DNA of 44,973 nt from Planctomycetota bacterium (GCA_024226535.1 JAAELP010000002.1:1-44973); one strand, 5' to 3'. Counted from the stretch's first letter, positions 26,162 to 36,972 are shown. The notes: generated by a model from the letters alone, not told the origin. Numbers and translations are program-made.

Positions 26162-27735
26162 CCGCGATCCCCACGCCGCCCGCCGACCTCCAGGCATCGC
26201 CGCTCCTGCGGCCGCCGGGCCGCGTGCTCTTCATCGGTTCGTCGTTCTACAACACGTGGTACCTGTCGCGCGAGCTTCGCAAGATGGGTTGGCGCGCGGA
26301 TACGTTCACCTGCGCGGGGGAGAGCGCCGGGCTCTACGTCCACGACCGCGACTACCACGTCGAGGAGGGCGAGCACTGCGGGCCGATGACGCCCGAGTTG
26401 GCCACGTATCTCAACGCCGTGGCCGATGAGTTCGTCGACCGGATCGATCGCGGGGAGCCTGCGCGTGCCGCGCCCCCGCGCCCGGGCCTCGCCCAACGGG
26501 CGCTGACCCGGTGGGTTCGTCGGCACGTCGACCCCCAGGGTCTGCGCCGACGGCGACGGCCGCACGTCGTCCAGCGTCTCGTCGACGCGTTGCAGTGGGA
26601 GACGCGGCCGATCGCGCTGGCCTCGCTCTTCCGGGCGCTCGTGCGGGAGTCGAGCCCCGGTCCCGTCCCCGGTCTCACGCCGATCCACGAGATCGACAGC
26701 TACGACATCATCCACTTCACCGGCGTGCACAGCACGCGATTGCTCTACTTCTGCTGGCCGTCGGCGTTTCCGTCGCACGCCATCGGATGGGACGTCGACG
26801 TCCTCAAGCGCATGGGGAAGAAGATCGTCTACACGAACATCGGCTGCCTCGACGGCGTGTCACAGACCTCCTTCCGCAAGTGGGGCCCCCACACCGTCTG
26901 CGACATCTGCCGGTGGCGCGACGAGCCGACCGTCTGCTCCGACGACCGCAACCTCCGCTGGGGGCGACTGCGCAACTACCTCGCCGACTACCAGATCACC
27001 CTCGGGGGCAATCGCGTGGACTGCAACGACGACCCCGCGTGCCACGAAGTTCCCGAGTTCTGCTGCCTCGACGAGGACATGTGGCACCCGGACCTGGTCG
27101 TGCCGACGCCGCACCGGCTGAACATGCCGCCGGAGACAGTGAAGATCTACCACGGGGTGGGCGACTACGACCGCCGAACGAAGGGCGGCTTGCGCGAGAA
27201 CATCAAGACGACGCACATCATCGTCCCGCTCGTGGAGCAGCTCAAGGCGGAGGGATACCCGGTCGAGCTGGTCTTCTGCACCGACGTTCCGAACAAGGTG
27301 GTGCGCTACTACCAGGTCCAGTCGGACATCTTCGTCGACATGCTCACCTACGGCTTCTTCGGCGCCAACGTGCGGGAAGCCCTCATGCTCGGCAAGCCCG
27401 CGGTGTGCTACCTGCGCCCGGAGTGGCTCGAGACCATGCGGCGGGAGATCCCGGAGTTCGTGGACGAGCTGCCCGTCATCAGCGCGACGCCGGAAACCGT
27501 GCACGACGTGATCGTCGATCTCGTGACCGATCCCGAGCGACGGCGCGAGATCGGTCGCCGCAGCCGGGCGTTCGCGCTCAAGTGGCACTCACGGGCCGCC
27601 GCCGCGCGGCGTCTCGCCCAGGTCTACTCGGATCTGCTGTACGGCGAAGCCCCGCCGCCGGCCCGATCGCAGGACGCCCCCCGTCAACCGGGAACGCCGG
27701 CGTCCTCGCGTCGCCGCTCGACCTCGCCGGCGTGA
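26158..27735 (+). CDS. Glycosyltransferase-like protein with Cys-rich insert
   Basis: A 525-residue protein that resembles GT-B glycosyltransferases only in parts. The N-terminus RVLFIGSSFYNTWYLSREL is a Rossmann start. The C-terminal domain has VFCTDVPNKVVRYYQVQSDI, FFGANVREALMLGKPAVCYL and a final helix FALKWHSRAAAARRLAQVY, as in GT4 enzymes, but the E-x7-E motif is not clear. Between the halves lies a Cys-rich part with C230, C248, C251, C260, C289, C295, C302 and C303 (CDICRWRDEPTVCSDDRN), probably a metal site. A basic stretch RRRRR at about 130-134 precedes it. The GTG start overlaps the WbqC stop by four bases, with GAGAGGTGA upstream. The end overlaps a convergent epimerase gene by 52 bases. 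Confidence 0.75.
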   Translation: MTAIPTPPADLQASPLLRPPGRVLFIGSSFYNTWYLSRELRKMGWRADTFTCAGESAGLYVHDRDYHVEEGEHCGPMTPELATYLNAVADEFVDRIDRGEPARAAPPRPGLAQRALTRWVRRHVDPQGLRRRRRPHVVQRLVDALQWETRPIALASLFRALVRESSPGPVPGLTPIHEIDSYDIIHFTGVHSTRLLYFCWPSAFPSHAIGWDVDVLKRMGKKIVYTNIGCLDGVSQTSFRKWGPHTVCDICRWRDEPTVCSDDRNLRWGRLRNYLADYQITLGGNRVDCNDDPACHEVPEFCCLDEDMWHPDLVVPTPHRLNMPPETVKIYHGVGDYDRRTKGGLRENIKTTHIIVPLVEQLKAEGYPVELVFCTDVPNKVVRYYQVQSDIFVDMLTYGFFGANVREALMLGKPAVCYLRPEWLETMRREIPEFVDELPVISATPETVHDVIVDLVTDPERRREIGRRSRAFALKWHSRAAAARRLAQVYSDLLYGEAPPPARSQDAPRQPGTPASSRRRSTSPA

Positions 27736-28697
27736 CCGCGTCGCCACTCGATCAGCCTCTGCATGCCCTCGCGCAGCTCGACGCCGGCCGTGAACCCGAT
27801 CTCCTCGGCGGCGCGCCGCGGGCATCCGACGCGATTGCGCACGAACGTCGTCCCGCCGGGTTCGTACGCCAGCGTGAGGTCGCTGCCCGTCAGCTCCAGG
27901 AGCATCTCCGCCAGCTCGAGGATGGACGTCTTCTCCCCGGTGCCCACGTTGTAGAACCGATCGGTGGTCTCCGCCTTCATGGCGCAGACGTTCGCGGCGG
28001 CGCAGTCACCCACGTACACGAAGTCGTAGGACTGCGAGCCGTCGCCGAACACGACGGGCGGAAGCCCGCGCTCGATCCGGTCGAGCATGCTCATGACGAC
28101 CGAGACGTACTCGCCGCGGTAGTCCTGCCGCGGACCGTAGACGTTCATGTAACGAAGCCCGACGTAGTCGAAGTTCTGGTCGGTGCCCCGGTGGCGGTGG
28201 TGGAGCGCGCGGCACATCGCCTCGCCCGCGATCTTCGTGGCCCCGTAGAAGTTCGTGTTGTCGAAGGGATGATCCTCCGTCATCGGCTCGGCGACCGCGT
28301 CGCCGTACACGGACGCCGATGACGAGTAGACGAGCCGCTTCACGCCGGTGGCGATGCACGCCTCCACGACGTTGAACGTGCCGGCGATGTTCACCTCGAA
28401 CGCGGAGCGCGGGAAGTCCTGGCAGTGGCGCAGCCACATCGCAGCAAAATGGAAGACGCCGTCCATGCCCTCCATCGCCTCACGCAGGAGATCCCGGTGC
28501 AGAAGCTCGCCGCCAAGCGGGAACACCTCGACGCGGGGATCGGCGAGGGCCGTCTCCAGGTTCTCGCGGCTTCCGCGGGTGAAGTTGTCGAACACGCGGA
28601 TCACGCTCACGTCCTCGTCGAGGAGTCGATCGACGGTGTGCGACCCGATGAGGCCGGCGCCGCCGATCACCAACAGCTTCTTGTCCGCGAGATGCAT
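27684..28697 (-). CDS. NAD-dependent sugar epimerase (extended SDR) A
   Basis: A 337-residue extended short-chain dehydrogenase acting on a nucleotide sugar. The NAD loop is VIGGAGLIGSH (residues 10-20), the Ser strand LVYSSSASVYGD (122-132) and the catalytic pair Y151 and K155 in NFYGATKIAGEA. GLRYMNVYGPRQDYRGEY and VVFGDGSQSYDFVYVGDCA place it with UDP-glucose 4-epimerase and related enzymes. Epimerase or dehydratase activity cannot be told apart. A GGAA precedes the ATG. The leader (28698-28769) contains a large inverted repeat, and TAGAAT at 28775-28770 is a possible -10. The 3' end overlaps the convergent glycosyltransferase-like gene by 52 bases. Confidence 0.92.
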   Translation of the reverse strand: MHLADKKLLVIGGAGLIGSHTVDRLLDEDVSVIRVFDNFTRGSRENLETALADPRVEVFPLGGELLHRDLLREAMEGMDGVFHFAAMWLRHCQDFPRSAFEVNIAGTFNVVEACIATGVKRLVYSSSASVYGDAVAEPMTEDHPFDNTNFYGATKIAGEAMCRALHHRHRGTDQNFDYVGLRYMNVYGPRQDYRGEYVSVVMSMLDRIERGLPPVVFGDGSQSYDFVYVGDCAAANVCAMKAETTDRFYNVGTGEKTSILELAEMLLELTGSDLTLAYEPGGTTFVRNRVGCPRRAAEEIGFTAGVELREGMQRLIEWRRGHAGEVERRREDAGVPG

Positions 28698-28721
28698 GGT
28701 TCGTTCCGATGACCTGGTGCG

Positions 28722-28775
28722 ACCGTTCGGGGCGTCGCCACGACGCGAGGCTTCCGAGCCCGAACGGTGATTCTA
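28722..28775 (-). promoter_or_regulatory. Structured leader with inverted repeat and -10
   Basis: A perfect 10-bp inverted repeat, ACCGTTCGGG (28722-28731) with CCCGAACGGT (28759-28768), encloses a second perfect hairpin, GCGTCG-CCA-CGACGC (28732-28746), that abuts one arm. A leftward -10-like TAGAAT (28775-28770) lies just outside, so the predicted transcript start falls within the outer arm. It could be an operator or a folded 5' leader of the epimerase mRNA. Confidence 0.45.
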
Positions 28776-28860
28776 CGCGACGTCCGACCCGTGCAGGGAC
28801 GGCCCCGACGGGCTACAGTAGCCACCGTCGGCGGCCGGGTGCCGTCCATGGAGAGTCCTG

Positions 28861-29712
28861 ATGCCTGACCTCGAAACCGCCGGGGCCGAAGCGGCCGCGA
28901 TCGCCCCCGAACAGACCACGATCGACCACGACAACGCCGGTTTCTGGAACGAGCTGTGCGGTTCGGGCCTGGCGCGCATGGTCGGCATCACCGACGCTTC
29001 GCCGGAGAGCCTGAAGAAGTTCGACGACGCGTACTTCGGGATCTACCCGTACCTCGCCCGCTACGTGACCGACGAGGCCCTCGCGGGCAAGGACGTCCTG
29101 GAGATCGGGCTCGGCTACGGCACGCTAGGGCAGTTCCTCGCGTCACAGCGGTGCACCTACCACGGGCTCGACATCGCGCCCAACGCGGCGGAGATGACGC
29201 GGCAGCGGCTCCAGCACATCGGCATCGATTCGGGCGACCGCGTGCGCACGGGCTCGGCCCTGGAGATTCCCTGGGCGGACGGCTCGTTCGACTTCGTGTA
29301 CTCGATCGGCTGCCTGCACCACACCGGGAACACACCCAAGGCTGTGCAGGAGGTGTACCGCGTGCTCCGGCCGGGCGGCACGGCGGTCGTCATGCTCTAC
29401 AACCGCAACTCGTACCGGAACATCGTGATCCGCGTGAAGGCGAAGCTGGCGGGCAAGAGCGACCCGAACGCGATGGACGAGACGCTCCGGCGCACCTACG
29501 ACGCGAACGAGGAAGGCGACGCGGCGCCGCACACCGATTTCGTCTCGCGCCGGGACGTGCGCCGCATCTTCGGCGACTTCGAGAAGATCCGGATCGACGT
29601 CCAGAACTTCGATTCGCTGTTCCGGGGGCGCATCGCGCGCGAACGCCTGCTCACGTTCCCCGCTCGGATCTGCGGCGTCGACCTCTACATCGTCGCCCGC
29701 AAGGGCCGCTGA
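28861..29712 (+). CDS. SAM-dependent methyltransferase
   Basis: A 283-residue class I methyltransferase. VLEIGLGYGTLGQFL (about residues 80-94) is motif I, GLDIAPNAAEMTRQRL motif II, and SFDFVYSIGCLHHTGNT with VYRVLRPGGTAVVMLYN the later motifs. The last 100 residues (FVSRRDVRRIFGDFEKI) resemble the C-terminal segment of methyltransferases that act on larger or lipid-linked substrates. GGAGAG lies five bases before the ATG and TACAGT at 28814-28819 is a possible -10. It stands alone between two leftward epimerase genes. The substrate is unknown; a terminal sugar methyl group recognised by the Wzt C-terminal domain is one possibility. Confidence 0.9.
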   Translation: MPDLETAGAEAAAIAPEQTTIDHDNAGFWNELCGSGLARMVGITDASPESLKKFDDAYFGIYPYLARYVTDEALAGKDVLEIGLGYGTLGQFLASQRCTYHGLDIAPNAAEMTRQRLQHIGIDSGDRVRTGSALEIPWADGSFDFVYSIGCLHHTGNTPKAVQEVYRVLRPGGTAVVMLYNRNSYRNIVIRVKAKLAGKSDPNAMDETLRRTYDANEEGDAAPHTDFVSRRDVRRIFGDFEKIRIDVQNFDSLFRGRIARERLLTFPARICGVDLYIVARKGR

Positions 29713-29728
29713 GCGGCGGCCCCGCCGG

Positions 29729-30802
29729 TCACGTCGTCACCGCGAGGTGATGCTCGTGGCGGCGAATGCAGTCGTCGATCCGGTCGAGATGCTCACGCGT
29801 CCACGCGACGGTCGAGGCGAGCCCGGGCTCCAGCGCGATCCCGGCCCGGAACCCGATCTCCGATTCCGACTTGCCGGTGCTCCCGAAGCGCTTGCCGGAG
29901 CGATCCCAATCGCGCGCCGGCAGGTAGTCGATCGGCGTGGGGTTCTCCGTCAGCCGGTTCACGGCTTCCGCGAGGTCCATGATGGACGTCTCCACGCCGC
30001 TGGCGAGGTTGAAGACGTCACCATCGCCGCCGCGGGTCGCGCAGCACAGGAGCCCCTGCACGAGATCGAACACGTGGATGAAATCGCGGGTGGCGACGCC
30101 GCCGTTCTCGACGGTGAGCCCCATGCCCTTGAGACCGCGGTAGATGAACGACGGCACCACGTTCCGCCACACCGTGTGCGGCGTGCCGCGCCACTGGCCG
30201 GCGCCGAGCACCTCGCCGGGGCCGTAGACGTTCTGGAACCGCGCCTTGACCACCGGCAGGCCGTGGCGGCGCCAGTAGTAGTTCGCGTAGAACTCGCCGA
30301 TGACCTTGGAGATCTGGTACGGGCTGTCCAGGTGCAGCGAGACGGGAGCGTCCTCCTGGGTCGCGCTCGCGCTCTCGAAGGTCTTCTCGGCCACCGTGCA
30401 CCCCGCCCCGGCGTACACCACCTTCGTCAGCCCGGGCAGGTCCTTGAGCCGCTCGAAGAGCTTCAGGCTCGTGAGCGTGTTGTGCTCGTGGTCCGCGATG
30501 GGATCGGCGATGGAGCTCTGGTTGCCGTGGTAGGTCGCGAGGTGGAACGCGTAGTCCAGGTCCTCGGGCAGCGACCGCAGCACGTCGTCGTCGTTGATCG
30601 ACGCCTCGATGAACTCGAGCCGATCGTCGCTCGGCAGGTTCTCCCGCTCCGCGGAGAGCAGGTTGTCGACGACGATGACGCGGCGGCAGGGCCCGGCGAG
30701 CACGGCTCGCACCAGGTTGCTGCCCACGAACCCGGCCCCGCCGACGACGAGCGTCGTCGTGTCCTTGAACTCCGTCCCCGCCCGGGGCGCGTCGATGCTC
30801 AT
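29729..30802 (-). CDS. NAD-dependent sugar epimerase (extended SDR) B
   Basis: A 357-residue extended SDR. The NAD loop is VVGGAGFVGSNL (residues 19-30), the acidic end of strand two VVDNLL (44-49) and the catalytic pair Y162 and K166 in SPYQISKVIGEFY. The strand that usually carries the catalytic Ser/Thr reads VVYAGAGCTVAEK, with Thr136 in reach. KARFQNVYGPGEVLGAGQW and ATRDFIHVFDLVQGL are typical of epimerases of the UDP-glucuronate or UDP-galactose type. The start is 22 bases after the stop of epimerase C, with TGGAGT upstream. It is the third gene of a leftward operon with the second amidotransferase. Confidence 0.9.
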   Translation of the reverse strand: MSIDAPRAGTEFKDTTTLVVGGAGFVGSNLVRAVLAGPCRRVIVVDNLLSAERENLPSDDRLEFIEASINDDDVLRSLPEDLDYAFHLATYHGNQSSIADPIADHEHNTLTSLKLFERLKDLPGLTKVVYAGAGCTVAEKTFESASATQEDAPVSLHLDSPYQISKVIGEFYANYYWRRHGLPVVKARFQNVYGPGEVLGAGQWRGTPHTVWRNVVPSFIYRGLKGMGLTVENGGVATRDFIHVFDLVQGLLCCATRGGDGDVFNLASGVETSIMDLAEAVNRLTENPTPIDYLPARDWDRSGKRFGSTGKSESEIGFRAGIALEPGLASTVAWTREHLDRIDDCIRRHEHHLAVTT

Positions 30803-30824
30803 CTGTCTGACTCCATTGGCCGCG

Positions 30825-31771
30825 TCAGTGCGACGCGGCGGGCTCCTCGATGCGGAGATGGGTGTACGTCTCCTCGAGCCCGAACTCCTGGTAGTAGGCC
30901 ACGGACCGGCGGACGGCCTCCTCGAACGGCGTCGACACCTTCCAGTCGAAGTCCGCGTTGGTCTTCGACGGATCGAGCAGGATCGAGGCGGCGTCGTCGG
31001 GACCGGGGGCTCGCACCTCGACGGGTTCGTCGAGCGTCACGCCCATCGCGGCCACGGTCGTGTCGAACAGCTCCTTGATGGAGACGTCCACGCCGGAGGC
31101 GATGTGGTACGGGCCGCGCGATCCGCGTCCGTCCACCGCCTTCTCCACGACGTCCACGAGGTCGTCGATGAAGATGAAGTCGCGTCGCGTGTCCGTCACG
31201 AAGCACTTCTGTCCGGCGGACAGACGCCGGAAGAACGTCGGGAGCGGCCCGGAGATCGTGCGCGGACCGAGCGGGTTGGCGAGCCGGAAACTCACGTAGT
31301 CGAGCCCGCTGAGGTGGATGTACTGCTCGCCGCCGGTCTTGCTCACCGAGTAGCTGCTGCACTCGGGGTTGATCGGGTGCGTGATCGTGATCGGCTGCTC
31401 CTTCGGGTGGAGCCCGTAGCACAGCGAGGTCTGGAAGTAGATCACGCGACGCACGTCGTGTCGCTGGCTGGCGCGCACCACGTGGGTGGTTCCGAGCACG
31501 TTCGAGTGGATGTCCTCCGACCAGCCGTCGGGGTCGCGGTAGGAAGCGGCGGCGTGGATCACGACGTCCGGAGCGAAGTCGTCGAACGCGCCGTCGACGA
31601 CCGCCGGGTCGGCGATGGAGCCCTCGACGATCCGCACGTGGTCGCCGGAGGCGATGTTGTCCCGTCGACCGGTGACGTAGTTGTCGAGGATCAGGATCTC
31701 GTCGCCCCGGGCCGAGAGACGATCGGCGAGGTGCGATCCGATGAACCCGCCCCCACCCGTGATGAGCACTT

Positions 31772-31775
<4 letters not shown>
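30825..31775 (-). CDS. Atypical extended SDR C (QTSLCYG type)
   Basis: A 316-residue extended SDR that starts MKVLITGGGGFIGSHLADRL and has the catalytic pair Y142 and K146 in CSSYSVSKTGGEQY. The strand that normally reads SSxxVYG is FQTSLCYG (114-121), with Gln-Thr-Ser. AASYRDPDGWSEDIHSN and the C-terminal VRAPGPDDAASILLDPSKTN are shared with the gene at 35936-36868, its clear paralogue. The frame is open to 31844, but I start at 31775 because the Rossmann strand begins there and its ATG overlaps the amidotransferase stop (ATGA). Reaction unknown; epimerase, dehydratase or decarboxylase are all possible for this fold. Confidence 0.9.
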
Positions 31776-33694
<1,919 letters not shown>

Positions 33695-33785
33695 CGGTTC
33701 GGCGTGCTCCGCCGCGGTCCCGCCCCGGCGGTCGCGCGGCCTTCCCCCAACCCGTGTCCCGCGACGCGGGATCGGGCGGGCCGTC

Positions 33786-33814
33786 AGGATAGCCCGGCCC
33801 GCGAGGGCTGTCCA
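33786..33814 (-). promoter_or_regulatory. Sigma70-type promoter of asnB2 operon
   Basis: On the minus strand TGGACA (33814-33809), a 17-base spacer and TATCCT (33791-33786) form the best promoter seen in the window. The predicted transcript starts near 33779 and has a leader of about 85 bases. The leader contains a perfect 7-bp inverted repeat, TCCCGCG and CGCGGGA around one base (33757-33771). Confidence 0.6.
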
Positions 33815-33867
33815 ACCTTTTGGCGCAGCGAGGTTTGCCCGCGTTGGTAGGGCCTCCGGCGATTCGG

Positions 33868-33873
33868 TAGACT
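33868..33873 (+). promoter_or_regulatory. Putative -10 element, leaderless start
   Basis: TAGACT ends six bases before the ATG of the gene at 33880, so transcription would begin at or next to the A of the start codon. No ribosome binding site exists in the gap, as expected for a leaderless message. The -35 region is not convincing. Confidence 0.35.
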
Positions 33874-33879
33874 GGGCTG

Positions 33880-35919
33880 ATGTCACTCTCGACGGGGAGA
33901 ACCGTCTCGGAAATACACGACCCGCACGCGCGGCGCGCCGACGGGCACGCCGACGATGCCGAGACGCTCGTCCGCCAATTCGACGCGGTGGTCGCTTTCC
34001 GTGGACGCCCCGCGGGTGAACCCGAAACCGACGAGCTGCGCCGGTTCGCCCGGCACCTGCCGGTCCTGATCATCGACACCAACGAACCCGGCAACGACCA
34101 GCCGCCGTCGACGGATGCGGAAGGCGTGACGGTCGTGGCGGCGGGCGGCGAGGAGCCGCTCCGGGGAGTCGTCGTCCGCGAGTTGCGGAACCGGCGCATC
34201 AAGCGCCCGCTCCTGTGGCTCGTCGACGATCATCATCCGGAGATCGCCGAAGGGCTCTTCGCCGGTCTCAAGGTGTATCGGGCGCAGGCCTCCGTCCTCG
34301 CCGACGAGAGGCGCACCGTCGACGACGACGCGCGTCTGCGCCGCATGCTCGACCTCTGTGATCTCGTCGTCGCCGACGACGCGGACGTGATCCGCACGCT
34401 CGTCACCCGCTGCCGCTACGAGGGCCCGTCGCTCGTGCTGGACGAGGTGCCGCCGGCCCAGGGCGGCGCCGACGATGGGCCGAGCGGCGAGCGATGCTTC
34501 GCGACGATCCTCTCACGTCTTGCGTCCGCCGAGAAGCGCCCGATCGTCGGCACGCGGCTGAACATCCTGATCCTCTACGACCCGTTCAGCCTCTTCGTGA
34601 ACACGATCCGGGAGTACCTCGACAGCTTCCGCCTCTACTCGCGCCACCACTACTGGTTCGCGGCCGCGACGCGCGACAAGGTGTGCCCGCTCGACCTGTC
34701 GGTCTTCGATGTCGTCATCGTTCACTACTCGGTGCGCCTGAGCCTCCCCGACCACATCTCCCCATCCTTCGCCGATGCCCTTCGAGCATTCGGCGGGCTC
34801 AAGGTGCTGTTCATCCAGGACGAGTACGACACGCCCCACACGACCTGCAACTGGATCGACGACCTCGGCATCCAGCTCGTGTTCACGTGCGTCCCCGACG
34901 GCTTCGTGCGGCACGTCTATCCCGAGGACCAGCTCGAACACGTCCGGTTCGTCGGGACCCTCACGGGGTTCATCTCCGAGCGCGTGCTGCACCTTCCCTT
35001 CGGCCGCCCGCTCGAGGAGCGCGACTTCGCCCTCGGGTACCGCGGGCGCCCGCTGTCGTATTGGTACGGCGAACTCGGACAGGAGAAGATGCGGATCGGC
35101 CAGCGCATGCGGGAGATCTGCGAGGCGAAGGGCATTCCCTGCGACATCGCATGGGAAGAGGAGGATCGGATCTACGGTGACGGCTGGTACGAGTTCCTCG
35201 GCAACTGCCGCGCGACGCTGGGCACGGAGAGCGGCGCGAACGTCTTCGACTGGGACGGCACGCTCGCGAAGACGATCCGCCGCGCGCTGAAGGACCAGCC
35301 CGACATGACGTTCGAAGAAGCCTCCGAGCGCTTCCTCAAGGACCGCGACGGCAAGATCAGGATGAACCAGATCTCGCCGAAGCTGTTCGAGGCGATCTCG
35401 CTCCGGACGGCACTCGTCCTGTTCGACGGCGAGTACTCGGGCGTGCTGGAACCGAACCGCCACTACATCCCGTTGCGCAAGGACTTCAGCAACGTCGACG
35501 ACGTGCTCGCGCAGGTGAATGACGACGATCGCGTTCGCGAGTTGACGGACTGCGCGTACGAGGAGATCGCCGCCTCCGGGCGCTGGGGCTACCCCCACTT
35601 CATCCGCGACGTCGATCGGATCTTCGAGGAAGAGTGCGGCCGGGCGTCGGGGCGCAGGATCATCGGTGTCATCGGCGGCCTGGAGACCGACGGTCGCTTC
35701 GCGCCCGTGAACGCCCGGTTTACGACGGGAACCTCGTGGCCGGCGAGCGAGCCGACACCGGCCAGCCTCCTGCGCTGGCAGATCGACGAGCGCCACCCGT
35801 GGCTCATCCCGACGGCACGACGCCTGATGCCGCGTCCCGTGCGGCGGGTCGTCAAACCGATCATCCAACGCGGGATGGGGGTGGTGCGCAAGGTCGTGCA
35901 GCGGGTCCGACCGGGGTGA
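33880..35919 (+). CDS. Two-part glycosyltransferase-like protein
   Basis: A 679-residue protein I recognise only in part. Residues 1 to about 220 look like a separate Rossmann-type domain (VVAFRGRPAGEPETDELRR, LLWLVDDHHPEIAEGL) with no catalytic motif I know. From about 225 on (LNILILYDPFSLFVNTIREY) it resembles GT-B proteins of surface glycan loci: FIQDEYDTPHTTCNWID, ALGYRGRPLSYWYGELGQEK, ATLGTESGANVFDWDG, then EAISLRTALVLFDGEYSGVL, an acceptor-independent donor-binding part with a Glu in the E-x-A position. The last 60 residues are basic and probably lie at the membrane. A TAGACT six bases before the ATG suggests a leaderless mRNA. It diverges from the second amidotransferase operon and converges with epimerase D. 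Confidence 0.72.
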   Translation: MSLSTGRTVSEIHDPHARRADGHADDAETLVRQFDAVVAFRGRPAGEPETDELRRFARHLPVLIIDTNEPGNDQPPSTDAEGVTVVAAGGEEPLRGVVVRELRNRRIKRPLLWLVDDHHPEIAEGLFAGLKVYRAQASVLADERRTVDDDARLRRMLDLCDLVVADDADVIRTLVTRCRYEGPSLVLDEVPPAQGGADDGPSGERCFATILSRLASAEKRPIVGTRLNILILYDPFSLFVNTIREYLDSFRLYSRHHYWFAAATRDKVCPLDLSVFDVVIVHYSVRLSLPDHISPSFADALRAFGGLKVLFIQDEYDTPHTTCNWIDDLGIQLVFTCVPDGFVRHVYPEDQLEHVRFVGTLTGFISERVLHLPFGRPLEERDFALGYRGRPLSYWYGELGQEKMRIGQRMREICEAKGIPCDIAWEEEDRIYGDGWYEFLGNCRATLGTESGANVFDWDGTLAKTIRRALKDQPDMTFEEASERFLKDRDGKIRMNQISPKLFEAISLRTALVLFDGEYSGVLEPNRHYIPLRKDFSNVDDVLAQVNDDDRVRELTDCAYEEIAASGRWGYPHFIRDVDRIFEEECGRASGRRIIGVIGGLETDGRFAPVNARFTTGTSWPASEPTPASLLRWQIDERHPWLIPTARRLMPRPVRRVVKPIIQRGMGVVRKVVQRVRPG

Positions 35920-35935
35920 GGCGAACGGGGCTCGC

Positions 35936-36868
35936 TCAGCCCTTCCCGCCGGGCGCCAGGTGCGAATACGTCTGCTCGACGCCGTGCTCGTCGTACCAGT
36001 CGAGCAGGCGGTGGGTCCCCTGCTCCAGCGGCACCTCCGCGCGCCAGCCGAAGTCCCGCTCCGTCTCCCGCGGATCGAGCAGGAGCGTCGAGACATCGTC
36101 GTCACCCGGAGCGCGGACCTCGACCGGCTCGTCGAGCGTGACCCCGAGCCGTTCGACGATGAGGTCGAAGACCTCCTTGATCGTGCAGTCGGCCCCCGAC
36201 GAGACGTTGTAGCAGCCGGTGCGATCGCTGGCGATCACGGCGTCCATGAGACGGAGGAAGTCCGCGATCTCCATGAAGTCACGACGCGTGTCCACGACGT
36301 GGCACCGTTGCCCGGCCTTGAGACGCTTGTAGAACGCGGGCTGGGGTCCGCAGAACAACCGCGGGCCGTAGATGTTCGCGAGCCGCAGCGAGACCGCCGA
36401 CAGCCCGGACAGCGAGACGTACTGCTCGCCGGCGGTCTTCGTGATCGCGTAGCTCGAGAACGGCTGAACCGGGTGGGAGCGCGGGATCGGCGTTTGAAGC
36501 GCGCGGCCGTAGCACAGCGCGGTCTGGAGGTAGATCAGCCGGCGAGTACCCACCGCCTGGCACGCGCGGACGACGTTCACCGTGCCCGCGATGTTCGTGC
36601 GAACGTCCGTTTCCCAGTCGTCCGGATCCTGGTACGACGCCGCCGCGTGGATCACGACCTCGGGGCGGAAGGTCTCGCACAGCGCCGTGACGGCGTCCCC
36701 GTCGGCGATGTCGCCCTCCACGACCGAGAGCAGATCGTGGTTCGGCAGGTTCCCGGGATCACCGGTCGCGTAGTTGTCGATCGACATGACGCTGTGGTCG
36801 CGCTCGAGCAGGTGCTCGGCGAGATGCGAGCCCAGGAAGCCGGCGCCGCCGGTGATCAGGAACCTCAT
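35936..36868 (-). CDS. Atypical extended SDR D (QTALCYG type)
   Basis: A 310-residue extended SDR, paralogue of the enzyme at 30825-31775. It has GGAGFLGSH (residues 7-15), AAASYQDPDDWETDVRTN, the unusual LQTALCYG strand (114-121) and the catalytic pair Y140 and K144 in FSSYAITKTAGEQY. Where the sister has QTSLCYG this one has QTALCYG, so only Thr116 could serve as the usual hydroxyl. The C-terminal parts share VRAPG, LLDP and a closing TYSHL/TYTHL. CAGGAG lies eight bases before the ATG and a leftward TATCAT at 36922-36917 is a possible -10. Substrate and product are unknown. Confidence 0.9.
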   Translation of the reverse strand: MRFLITGGAGFLGSHLAEHLLERDHSVMSIDNYATGDPGNLPNHDLLSVVEGDIADGDAVTALCETFRPEVVIHAAASYQDPDDWETDVRTNIAGTVNVVRACQAVGTRRLIYLQTALCYGRALQTPIPRSHPVQPFSSYAITKTAGEQYVSLSGLSAVSLRLANIYGPRLFCGPQPAFYKRLKAGQRCHVVDTRRDFMEIADFLRLMDAVIASDRTGCYNVSSGADCTIKEVFDLIVERLGVTLDEPVEVRAPGDDDVSTLLLDPRETERDFGWRAEVPLEQGTHRLLDWYDEHGVEQTYSHLAPGGKG

Positions 36869-36916
36869 CGAATCCACTCCTGTGGAAAAAGGGGTCTCTC
36901 GGACGGTGGTGCGGCC

Positions 36917-36922
36917 ATGATA
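36917..36922 (-). promoter_or_regulatory. Putative -10 element of SDR D
   Basis: TATCAT on the minus strand, 48 bases upstream of the SDR D start. The identical hexamer on the plus strand 50 bases away (36973) serves the divergent 2-epimerase gene. No good -35 is seen. Confidence 0.35.
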
Positions 36923-36972
36923 AGAAGGCCCGTGGGCCGGATCCACCAAAACGGGAGCCGACGGCCCCCGGC

